Shown here in pieces: positions 1-6,399 of a stretch of 13,105 bases of DNA. The notes below the pieces were generated by a model. That model did no database searches. It had not been told where the DNA came from and saw nothing but the letters and a program-made list of their open reading frames with translations. Position numbers and translations under genes: made by a program. Each line of letters opens with the position of its first letter. Position 1 is the stretch's first letter. The DNA comes from CAZGQY01 sp964528035 (GTDB lineage Bacteria; Pseudomonadota; Gammaproteobacteria; Methylococcales; UBA1147). The stretch lies in assembly GCA_964528035.1 (NCBI GenBank), contig CAZGQY010000121.1, positions 1 to 13,105 of the forward strand. Direction: 5' to 3'.

Positions 1-51
1 CATACACTTCCTCCACAGATCCCCCATAGAGGGCTGTTTCGATTAAGGGGC
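1..51. repeat. Right half of a D-type hairpin repeat, cut by the window edge
   Basis: The first ~41 bases match positions 10370-10410 with about three mismatches, and similarity fades after that. The matching region is the right arm of the repeat at 10299-10400 plus its immediate flank. The left arm and central motif would lie before the window. This shows that the D-type repeat occurs at least twice and that similarity continues past the outer stem into the flank. Confidence 0.7.
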
Positions 52-106
52 AAGTAGTACCAATAAGTTACACATTGCTCAGGGAAACAATTGAGACCAA
101 TTTTTT

Positions 107-170
107 GTAGGCTGGCGTTGAGCTTGCGAAACCCAACCTTAACGTAACCACCCAGTTGGGTTTCACTGTC
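107..170. repeat. Intergenic hairpin with 10 bp perfect stem
   Basis: The decamer GAAACCCAAC at 128-137 is exactly inverted as GTTGGGTTTC at 155-164, with a 17-base loop. A GTAGGCTGG-like flank begins at 107. The layout resembles a dispersed intergenic palindrome type built on GAAACCCAAC/GTTGGGTTTC that occurs in many gammaproteobacterial genomes; that link is from memory, not from a search. There is no T-tract after the stem, so a terminator role is not supported. Confidence 0.5.
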
Positions 171-221
171 TTTGGGGCTGTCAACAAATTTGTAAATGCT
201 CAAGTGACAAGTTCGGGGGTG

Positions 222-325
222 GAGGGAACAGGTCATTCATTGTTCAGGACGCGTAAATACATCCATGTAGCGCTGCTGCAACGTCCTTGTTGCAGAAGCC
301 TGAACAATGAATGACCTGTCCCCTC
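222..325. repeat. Hairpin repeat copy A (104 bp, 27 bp inverted arms)
   Basis: The arms at 222-248 and 299-325 pair at 26 of 27 positions. Between them lies a central motif (ACGCGTAAATACATCCATG, from 249) and a second, inner perfect stem CTGCAAC/GTTGCAG (276-282 and 289-295) with a 6-base loop. Copy B at 787-890 has the same length and the same orientation, and the two flank glpE. No reading frame fits the element. It looks like a REP- or MITE-like non-autonomous palindromic repeat rather than a simple terminator. Confidence 0.8.
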
Positions 326-415
326 TGGGGAAGGATTTTCAAATATTAATAGGCAAAGGAAATATTCAATTATTGAGAAAGGCTGTTCCCTGGATCTCGG
401 ATCAACCTCGTCATA

Positions 416-733
416 TCAACCGCCGGATTCCACCGGGTATTTTAGTTTCCAGCTTTCAAATCCTCCATCCAGGCTGTAAACATCGTCGAATCCCGCTCCG
501 GAAAAATATTCCGCCGCACTTCGGCTCATATTTCCGTGATAACAATAAACCAGTAGAGGTTTGGATTTTTCGCTGTTTTGCAGAAAATCATCCAGATTGG
601 TTCCGTTGACCGATAGTGCGTTTTTAATATGGGCTGCCTGGAAGGAGCCGCCATCCCGGACGTCGACGACGATGGGGTTCTTTTCAACTATTAGTTGATT
701 GCCTTGTTCTATGTCGATTGATTGGTAGTTCAT
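416..733 (-). CDS. glpE: Thiosulfate sulfurtransferase GlpE (single-domain rhodanese)
   Basis: A 105-residue single-domain rhodanese, close to the usual GlpE length. Rhodaneses move a sulfane sulfur from thiosulfate to cyanide, thioredoxin or other thiols through a cysteine persulfide. The catalytic loop reads CYHGNMS with the nucleophile at Cys64, nearly the E. coli GlpE loop (CYHGNSS). The flanking VDVRD (23-27) and YSLDGGFESW (86-95) segments also match GlpE. There is no signal peptide, so it is cytoplasmic. The ATG at 733 has a purine-rich AAGAAGA about six bases upstream. There is no glp operon around it: the gene stands alone between two copies of the same hairpin repeat (222-325 and 787-890), so its regulation is not evident from context. 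Confidence 0.9.
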   Translation of the reverse strand: MNYQSIDIEQGNQLIVEKNPIVVDVRDGGSFQAAHIKNALSVNGTNLDDFLQNSEKSKPLLVYCYHGNMSRSAAEYFSGAGFDDVYSLDGGFESWKLKYPVESGG

Positions 734-786
734 GATTGTCTTCTTATTGTTCTAATCGTGTTGATAAATTGGCCCGATTGGGGCTA

Positions 787-890
787 GAGGGAACAGGTCA
801 TTGATTGTTCAGAACGCGTGAATACATCCATGTAGCTCTGTTGCAACGTCCCTGTTGCAAAAGCCTGAACAACCAATGACCTGTTCCCTC
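787..890. repeat. Hairpin repeat copy B (104 bp, 27 bp inverted arms)
   Basis: The arms at 787-813 and 864-890 pair at 25 of 27 positions. The inner stem TTGCAAC/GTTGCAA (841-847 and 854-860) is perfect. It matches copy A closely in length, arm sequence and central motif. Where the two differ in the stems, the partner base has usually changed too: C238-G309 in A is G803-C874 here, and C276-G295 is T841-A860. It lies just upstream of glpE and before the TIR remnant. Confidence 0.8.
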
Positions 891-1041
891 CTGGGTAATT
901 GGTTGGTTGTTTTCATGGTGGTGCAATATTCTGTTTTTGGTATTATCCTGGAATACTGGATTAACTACTAGAAAAATGCGATTTGGTAGAGATTCAAGCT
1001 GTTGAGTGCGATACACTAACCGGGCGGGTTGATTCGCCTAA

Positions 1042-1272
1042 GACGAAGAACAGGCAAAATCTATTCAGACATTGGAAAACCAGGAAAAATGTAAAGTAAT
1101 ACCAGTGATTATCCGCCATACCGAAGGCTGGACGCGTCTGCCTATTGGTGCATTGCAGGGTTTTCCAAAGGACCGCAAGCCTTTGGATACATTTCCGAAT
1201 CCAGACTGTTTTTGGGGCGATGTAAAAAGTAGTCTGACTCGTGAAATCGACCAAATTCTGGTGGAGCGGTAG
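1042..1272 (+). pseudogene. C-terminal fragment of a TIR-domain protein
   Basis: An open frame of 76 codons plus a stop, bounded upstream by in-frame stops at 1030-1032 and 1039-1041. The translation carries the second half of a TIR domain of the kind fused to bacterial effector or STAND proteins: a VIPVIIR strand, a tryptophan, then LPIGALQGFPKDRKPLDTF, comparable to the usual 'VIPVILRP..W...PFGKLQALPKDGKPV'. The first half, with the glycine-rich and catalytic-glutamate region, is not present in any frame upstream. The only start is a TTG at 1072 with no clear ribosome site. I read it as a decayed, 5'-truncated gene; a short expressed peptide is less likely. Confidence 0.6.
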
Positions 1273-1355
1273 GACTGATGTGGGATAATTCCCCGGATTC
1301 TATTCAAAAAGGAAATCAACGCCGAAGCGAGGATGCGATCACTGGTTCAAAGGAA

Positions 1356-2225
1356 TCAGTCTTTCTTCGATGCATCTTTCCAAGTAACATCCCAAGGACT
1401 GTTTAGCCAACGATTGGCTGCTTGTGCGAGGCTGATTTCTTTCTCTTTTTCGGCGGGTTGCGTTGGCTGTTCGTCACTCAATGAGGATTCGTGAACACCG
1501 GTGATTTCCTCGGCATCAACCACGAAGCTCAATTGACTGAGCGCAGCTCCGGAATTTAGCTTGTTAAGATCAAGATCCAAATTTCCCTGTGCCGCGACGA
1601 GTAATTCCTTCATTTTATCCGGGTAGTTGGGGTTGCTGATCATTGCGCCAAGATCTTCTTTCATTTCTGTGATTTTGGCTTTTATTTTTGTGCGTTGTTT
1701 TTGTTCCTGGACATCCAGAATTTTCAGTTGTTTATGGATGACATCCTGTGGAACGGCTAATGATGGCCCAGGGAGACTGACACCCCGTTTTTTTAACAAT
1801 ATTCTCAGTGATACGTTGGTTTGAGCCGTTCTTTTAAAATCTTCTACCAGATTAAAAAGACTATTCTCTGTAGTGTCACTTGCCAGGTAAAGGGTTTCGA
1901 CGACTTCATCGGATGAAAAATCCATCCCGGAATAATGCAACACTTTTTCCAGCTGATTTTTGACAATGATGTCCAGATTGACAAGATATTCTTTTACTGT
2001 GTTGACGGGCTGGCTTTGCAAATTATCACTGAGCGACTTGTAAAGGTTCAAAGCCCCTTGAGGCATTTCCTTGGGAGAGGTACCCAAAATAAGAACCGAT
2101 TCCAGACTTGCGTGCAAATTTTCAATAGCTTTGGCGATGCCGACTATTTCGTCCAGAACACGACGTTTTTCTTCAATGCCGGAGAGATCTTGCTGAAGTT
2201 CGGAATTTTGTGGGGATGTAGTCAT
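1356..2225 (-). CDS. Uncharacterised helical protein, last gene of HDOD/receiver operon
   Basis: A 289-residue soluble protein I do not recognise. There is no signal peptide or membrane segment. Residues 10-150 look helical. A charged segment at 165-192 (rich in K, E and Q) could form a coiled coil. Residues 240-265 are a low-complexity acidic, proline-containing linker. The chain ends in an aromatic tail (RWLNSPWDVTW, 272-282) that resembles a docking peptide. The ATG at 2225 follows the stop of the receiver-like gene by 21 bases and has no obvious Shine-Dalgarno, so it probably depends on coupling or readthrough from the upstream genes. By position I infer a partner or output role in the same signalling unit; no enzymatic motif is visible. 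Confidence 0.75.
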   Translation of the reverse strand: MTTSPQNSELQQDLSGIEEKRRVLDEIVGIAKAIENLHASLESVLILGTSPKEMPQGALNLYKSLSDNLQSQPVNTVKEYLVNLDIIVKNQLEKVLHYSGMDFSSDEVVETLYLASDTTENSLFNLVEDFKRTAQTNVSLRILLKKRGVSLPGPSLAVPQDVIHKQLKILDVQEQKQRTKIKAKITEMKEDLGAMISNPNYPDKMKELLVAAQGNLDLDLNKLNSGAALSQLSFVVDAEEITGVHESSLSDEQPTQPAEKEKEISLAQAANRWLNSPWDVTWKDASKKD

Positions 2226-2246
2226 TATTGAATCATTTACTTTAAA

Positions 2247-3389
2247 TCAAAAGCTGTTGTTCCAGCGTTGATTGTTACTATGTTCTAGTATGTTCCCCAT
2301 TTCTTCTTCTTGATCTATGATTTCGCTAATTTGCTGGTCAATCGTTTTATCCAATTTGAGAACCAGTTTATATAGCTCATTTTCCTGTTCTTCGGTCATG
2401 TCCAGTTTCATGAATTTTTTTTCCATCTGAGTCATCAGATCACTGACTGCTGTTTTAATTTTCCCCCGGCTTTCAGCCGTTCTATTTTTAAGGTTGCCGA
2501 TTGACTGATTTGTTAATAGCATGGTCTGCGTTAGCTGCATTTCACTTTTTGATAACTGATCCTTCAGTAATATCTGACTACAAAGCAAATCGATGCCATC
2601 AATAAGCATGGCGAATAAATCTTTGTAGCGGCCAGCTTTTTCAATGTCCTCCGGCAGATTGCGTATTAACAATGTTGTGTGTTTCCCAAGGAGCATGCAG
2701 CGTTTGCCATAAGTAGATATTTTTCTTTTGTTGGTATCCTGGCCGACTTTAAGGATGCTCCTTTCTATAGCGTGAACGATACCATCACTGCTGTAAAAAG
2801 GCGCTTCACTATTGCACCAGACTGCCAAAGCACTACTTAAGCCAAGATTTGCCAATTCCTCAAACAACTTATCTGCGAGTGACGAATAAGTGTTCAGAGA
2901 AATGCTATCCTGGAAAAAGTGTATGATTACGCCCTGTTCACCGACTATGCTGATCGAGGTGCTGGCAAGTTTTTGAATTTGTTCACTATTGGATTTTTGC
3001 TGATATTCAGCCTGTTTTGATTTAAGTAACAGTTCAATTCTGTCGATTAGAATATCAGTATCAAAAGGTTTGTGAACAAAGTCATCGGCACCAGAATCAT
3101 AACAATCGAAACGCAATTCATTACTCGCTTCGTTGGAGAGATAAATTATTCCTGTATTGATAAGGTTTTGCCGTATCTTGCTGCCAATTAAAAGACTACG
3201 TTCTTTCGTTGCTTCATTCAGTTCGAAGATGACAACATCAGGTTTTTCTTCCAGAGAGGTATTCAGGCATTCTTCCAGCAAACAATGTGAGATTCGATAA
3301 TTATGTTGAGATACATTGTCAATCAGAAGTCTGTTTTCTGGAATTTCGTTGGCGTAAAGAATACGTGGTTGGTCGATTATGGCATTCAT
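2247..3389 (-). CDS. Response-regulator-like protein with degenerate receiver domain
   Basis: A 380-residue protein. Residues 8-125 have the layout of a CheY-like receiver: PDVVIFELN (50-58), the switch position in YLS (83-85), and GADDFVHKPF (100-109) with the conserved lysine at 107. However, the N-terminal acidic pair is replaced (ILYANE, 10-15) and Glu57 stands at the phospho-acceptor Asp position, so normal phosphorylation is unlikely and the domain may be locked. Residues about 145-280 form a conserved-looking region with no named fold I can assign. Residues 280-365 are highly charged and probably coiled coil. It starts 3 bp after the HDOD stop, with GAAGA seven bases upstream of its ATG, which indicates translational coupling. 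There is no DNA-binding domain. Confidence 0.8.
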   Translation of the reverse strand: MNAIIDQPRILYANEIPENRLLIDNVSQHNYRISHCLLEECLNTSLEEKPDVVIFELNEATKERSLLIGSKIRQNLINTGIIYLSNEASNELRFDCYDSGADDFVHKPFDTDILIDRIELLLKSKQAEYQQKSNSEQIQKLASTSISIVGEQGVIIHFFQDSISLNTYSSLADKLFEELANLGLSSALAVWCNSEAPFYSSDGIVHAIERSILKVGQDTNKRKISTYGKRCMLLGKHTTLLIRNLPEDIEKAGRYKDLFAMLIDGIDLLCSQILLKDQLSKSEMQLTQTMLLTNQSIGNLKNRTAESRGKIKTAVSDLMTQMEKKFMKLDMTEEQENELYKLVLKLDKTIDQQISEIIDQEEEMGNILEHSNNQRWNNSF

Positions 3390-3392
3390 CGT

Positions 3393-4229
3393 TTAATCTT
3401 CGGCTATTTTTTCGGAAAGATCCGCCAACGAACAATCATCTATATCTAATGCTTGCATGGCCTGTTGTTTCATAGCAATAGATGATTCGGTGTCTGTAAA
3501 TTCAGGTTCAGTTGACTGTGTCAAATAGCTTGCTATTTGTAATGTGGCGACGAGTGGGCGCAGTGTGTCGTCATCAATTGAGCTTGATTTTGTCAGATGC
3601 AATGCAATGGCTTGTGTAGCCAGTGTGGGTAGTTTCCAGTGGTAGGCCAGAATGAAACTTATCAATGCATAATTGCTGCCAAACGTTGCGAGTTCATTTT
3701 TGACTAAGGCATCCGGGTCATATTTATGCTGGTCATGGGTTTGCATGTAATTATTAAATTTCTGCATGACTAACATGGTTCCGGCTTTATGAAACAGTCC
3801 GATCAAAAAGGCGGTATCCGGATCAGGTAATTTCTTTTTAATGGCAATCATTCGAGCAGTGACACCCACCTTGTTTGAATATTCGGTGATAGTTATAAAT
3901 CCGGGCACTGAATCTTCCAGGGCTTTCCGCAATGCAGTGGCAACAATCATTTCGCTAAGGTTACGCACCCCAAGAATTATTGTGGCATGTTCAATGGACG
4001 TGACTTCGGCCTTGAGGCCAAATCTTGCTGAATTAATGTTTTGAATGATTCTCCCAGACAATGAAATATCCTCGCCGATTAAACTGATAATTTTCGATTG
4101 TTCAGGCTGTTCACGATTCAATTCCTGTTGCAGAGAAAGCAGGGTTTTGGGAATGGATGGGATTTTGATTCCTTTGATTGCGACATAGGCTTGTTTTAGT
4201 TGTTGTTGATCAATTCCTTCAAGATTCAT
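3393..4229 (-). CDS. HDOD domain signalling protein
   Basis: A 278-residue protein with an HDOD domain over about residues 18-220. Diagnostic segments are the IPSIPKTLL entry (23-31), DISLSGRIIQNINSARFG (54-71), the SIEHATIILGVRNL block (78-91), and GLFHKAG (144-150) where related domains have GLLHDIG. The HD pair is therefore H147-K148, which removes a metal ligand, as is common in HDOD proteins that signal rather than hydrolyse. Nothing is fused to the domain; the C-terminal ~50 residues are acidic and probably disordered. It is the first gene of a three-gene minus-strand operon whose second gene is a degenerate receiver. A promoter-like sequence lies about 22 bases upstream of the ATG. The target process is unknown. 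Confidence 0.85.
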   Translation of the reverse strand: MNLEGIDQQQLKQAYVAIKGIKIPSIPKTLLSLQQELNREQPEQSKIISLIGEDISLSGRIIQNINSARFGLKAEVTSIEHATIILGVRNLSEMIVATALRKALEDSVPGFITITEYSNKVGVTARMIAIKKKLPDPDTAFLIGLFHKAGTMLVMQKFNNYMQTHDQHKYDPDALVKNELATFGSNYALISFILAYHWKLPTLATQAIALHLTKSSSIDDDTLRPLVATLQIASYLTQSTEPEFTDTESSIAMKQQAMQALDIDDCSLADLSEKIAED

Positions 4230-4250
4230 AGGTCTTTATGGTCGTTGACA

Positions 4251-4279
4251 AAAATAGATAAATTCAATAAATATGACAA
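4251..4279 (-). promoter_or_regulatory. Putative sigma70 promoter of the HDOD operon
   Basis: Read on the minus strand, TTGTCA (4279-4274, five of six consensus) is followed after exactly 17 bp by TATTTT (4256-4251, four of six). Transcription would begin near 4244, about 15 bases before the ATG at 4229. A perfect plus-strand TTGACA at 4245-4250 overlaps the same region but has only a poor -10 (TAAATA) at 17 bp spacing. The AT-rich divergent interval supports a promoter here. Confidence 0.4.
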
Positions 4280-4412
4280 ATATAAGGTTAGCAGCGATGT
4301 TTGTATTTGCAAAAAAAATTGTTCTTCCTGGTGACTTGTATTTTCGTCCAGCCTTGTGGTGCGATATAGGTCAATGGGCGGTACAATACGCGTTTTGACT
4401 CTAATACCAGCA

Positions 4413-5279
4413 ATGAAACTGATTACTTTTACACATGATGGCGAAACCCGTGTTGGGGCTGTTGATGATGACGGTGTTGTCGATTCTAAAAGTGCCGACG
4501 GAATGCCTTTGTCGATGCTTGAATTTTTACAGGGTGGTTCGGTGGCGATGCAGGCGATGCAGAGCCTGATTGAATCCAGTGTCAGTCGTATTCCGCTGGA
4601 TCAGGTTTTGCTGCAGGCACCGGTACCCAAGCCATCCAAATATTTAGCTATCAGTCTAAATTATGGTAAACACATCGCCGAGACCGGGCGTGATAAGCCG
4701 GAATATCCCTCGTTTTTCAATAAACAAGTCAGTTGTGTAGTGGGGCCCGGCGCATTGATACACCGACCCAAAGTTTCGGAAAAATTGGATTATGAGGGTG
4801 AATTGGCGCTGGTAATTGGTCGGCGATGTCGTCATATCAGAAAAGAAAATGCGGCCCAGGTCATTGCCGGATTTATGGTTGCCAACGATGTGTCTGTCCG
4901 GGATTGGCAGTTTCGGTCGCCTACGTTTACATTGGGTAAATCATTTGATACTCATGGACCCACTGGGCCCTGGATCGTAACCGTTGATGAAATCAATGAT
5001 CCACACAATCTTCATGTGCAAACCTGGGTAAACGATGACAGGCGGCAATCGTTTAATACCAGTGAAATGATATTCAATTGTTATGAACAGATCGAATATT
5101 TGAGTACAGTCATGACATTGGAGCCCGGTGATATTATTTCAACCGGAACTGGTAGTGGAGTCGGGGTAAAGATGAAACCGCGTGGCTATATGAAAGCGGG
5201 CGATATTGTACGTATCGAGATAGAGAATATTGGTGTTTTGTCTAACCCGGTTATCGAAGAGCCGGTGGATATCGAATAG
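4413..5279 (+). CDS. Fumarylacetoacetate hydrolase (FAH) family protein
   Basis: A 288-residue enzyme of the FAH superfamily, which cleaves or hydrates beta-diketo or 2-keto acids using a divalent metal. Residues 1-70 form the small N-terminal domain (MKLITFTHDG start). The catalytic domain begins near 75 (YLAISLNYGKH). The metal-binding set is visible: DYEGE with Glu128 and Glu130, and ANDVSVRDWQ with Asp159. GKSFDTHGPTGPW (about 175-187) and the late STGTGSGVG segment complete the signature. I start it at the ATG 4413 because the family begins MKLxxF; an in-frame GTG at 4356 would add 19 unmatched residues. The ribosome site is weak. The substrate cannot be told from sequence; a 2-hydroxyhepta-2,4-diene-dioate isomerase-like or ureidoglycolate lyase-like label would be a guess. 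No pathway neighbours are present. Confidence 0.85.
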   Translation: MKLITFTHDGETRVGAVDDDGVVDSKSADGMPLSMLEFLQGGSVAMQAMQSLIESSVSRIPLDQVLLQAPVPKPSKYLAISLNYGKHIAETGRDKPEYPSFFNKQVSCVVGPGALIHRPKVSEKLDYEGELALVIGRRCRHIRKENAAQVIAGFMVANDVSVRDWQFRSPTFTLGKSFDTHGPTGPWIVTVDEINDPHNLHVQTWVNDDRRQSFNTSEMIFNCYEQIEYLSTVMTLEPGDIISTGTGSGVGVKMKPRGYMKAGDIVRIEIENIGVLSNPVIEEPVDIE

Positions 5280-5397
5280 TCCCGATAACCGAGTGGTTGG
5301 CAAAATACCAGGAAACTTTTTATATCGGCTGTAGTATCAGATTAATTGTAATAATTCGAAACCAATACGAATAAAGCGGGCTTGGCAGAGCGCGATG

Positions 5398-5421
5398 GAA
5401 CCCAGTGATATTGCTGGGTTC
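5398..5421. other. Hairpin between convergent FAH-family gene and yajQ
   Basis: GAACCCAG (5398-5405) is inverted exactly as CTGGGTTC (5414-5421) with an 8-base loop. It lies between two convergent genes, where a bidirectional terminator is expected, but neither side carries a T-tract, so efficient intrinsic termination is doubtful. The remainder of 5280-5518 shows no convincing gene. Confidence 0.35.
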
Positions 5422-5518
5422 GGTTCCTAAATGCCAGCCTATAATAAACAGTCTCAGTTTATTGTCTTGAAAAAATTGCACCTCGTCGATTTCTAGCAAT
5501 GGGGCAGGATGTCCGCAT

Positions 5519-6001
5519 TCAGTCTCTGAAATTGTTAAATTGCAGTGGCAGTTCAAACTGGGTTTCTTTCAAAATTTTCATCACAGCCTGTAAATCATCG
5601 CGTTTTTTACCAGTGACACGAACTTTCTCGCCCTGAATTGCGGCCTGGACTTTCAGTTTTTTTTCTTTTATCAATTTAACGATTTTTTTTGCCATTAAAG
5701 TTTCCAGACCCTGTTTCAGGAGTGCGGTTTGTTGGGCCTGTTTCCCGGTAATGTTAACTTCGCCAATGTCCATGCAAAGAATGTCGACACCGCGTTTGGT
5801 TAACTTGGTTTGTAGGATATCCATCATTTGTTGAAGCTGGAATTCAACTTCCGCCGACAATGTAATGGTGCTGTCATTCAGGTCGAAGTTGGCATTAGTT
5901 CCTTTGAAGTCGAAACGAGTGGTCACTTCACGGTTTGCCTGGTCGACAGCATTGGCGGCTTCATGAATATCGATTTCGGAAACGATGTCGAAAGAGGGCA
6001 T
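5519..6001 (-). CDS. yajQ: YajQ family nucleotide-binding protein
   Basis: A 160-residue protein, the usual length of the family. It begins with the hallmark MPSFDIVSEID and has RFDFKGT (29-35), typical of YajQ. Members have two ferredoxin-like halves; homologues in Xanthomonas and Pseudomonas bind cyclic di-GMP and affect transcription, while the E. coli protein was reported to bind nucleotides or tRNA. Which ligand this one uses cannot be read from sequence. It is soluble and cytoplasmic. It converges with the FAH-family gene and lies downstream of djlA on the same strand, but the 398 bp gap with a MITE-like element makes co-transcription with djlA unlikely. The ribosome site is weak (TGAG about seven bases before the ATG). 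Confidence 0.95.
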   Translation of the reverse strand: MPSFDIVSEIDIHEAANAVDQANREVTTRFDFKGTNANFDLNDSTITLSAEVEFQLQQMMDILQTKLTKRGVDILCMDIGEVNITGKQAQQTALLKQGLETLMAKKIVKLIKEKKLKVQAAIQGEKVRVTGKKRDDLQAVMKILKETQFELPLQFNNFRD

Positions 6002-6092
6002 AAAGAATCTCAGGCTGGGGTTAAAAACGAGAGTTACGATGTAGGTGCGCCAAAATCATACCATAAATAATGGGTTTTTCAGATAGCTGACC

Positions 6093-6253
6093 AGTACTCC
6101 GTCATTGTTGTATTGGGGAGTAGCTTGGTCGAGAAATGGTCAGCTGCTAGGCGCGCGAGCGCAGGACTAGTCGCACTCATTCAAGCGAGTGCAACAACGC
6201 AGATGGCCGCTTATCGGCTGATTTACCCGTCAATACAACTTTGACGGAGTACT
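6093..6253. mobile_element. MITE-like element, 161 bp with 23 bp terminal inverted repeats
   Basis: AGTACTCCGTCA begins the left end and its complement TGACGGAGTACT ends the right. The 23-base termini (6093-6115 and 6231-6253) match at 21 positions. The interior contains no open frame of note but has a further hairpin GCACTC/GAGTGC (6173-6178 and 6187-6192) and a GC-rich GGCGCGCGAGCGC tract unlike the surrounding AT-rich DNA. TGGTCAGCT inside (6138-6146) is the complement of AGCTGACCA overlapping the left boundary (6085-6093). I see no clear target-site duplication. It fits a non-autonomous transposable element or other mobile palindromic repeat in the yajQ-djlA interval. The rest of 6002-6399 shows nothing recognisable. 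Confidence 0.6.
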
Positions 6254-6399
6254 AGACAGGTATCCGAGAATAAAGATTTTTGTCTGGGCTTAATTATCTG
6301 TTAGATTGCCTGGATTCAGTTACATTCCCGTCAGGCTATCATTGGCATTTTGTATCCTGGGTGAAGCTGGTGGAATTCGTGAGAAAATATTCGATACCT

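Noticed and set aside
307..609. A plus-strand frame of 100 codons across the start of the window
   Set aside because: It overlaps the well-supported glpE on the other strand and begins inside a hairpin repeat; its translation shows no recognisable protein character.
222..890. The hairpin repeats as a CRISPR array
   Set aside because: Copies are 565 bp apart with a gene between, the units are long palindromes rather than short repeats with uniform spacers, and no cas genes are present.
1276..1404. A short plus-strand frame following the TIR remnant
   Set aside because: It runs into the 3' end of the opposite-strand operon gene and lacks a ribosome site or any protein-like pattern.
2247..2265. 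The receiver-like protein ends RWNNSF, resembling the CheR-binding pentapeptide xWxxF
   Set aside because: The tryptophan and phenylalanine are separated by three residues instead of two, so the motif does not fit.
5320..5556. A minus-strand frame of 78 codons downstream of yajQ
   Set aside because: It starts inside yajQ in another frame, has no ribosome site and no recognisable motif.
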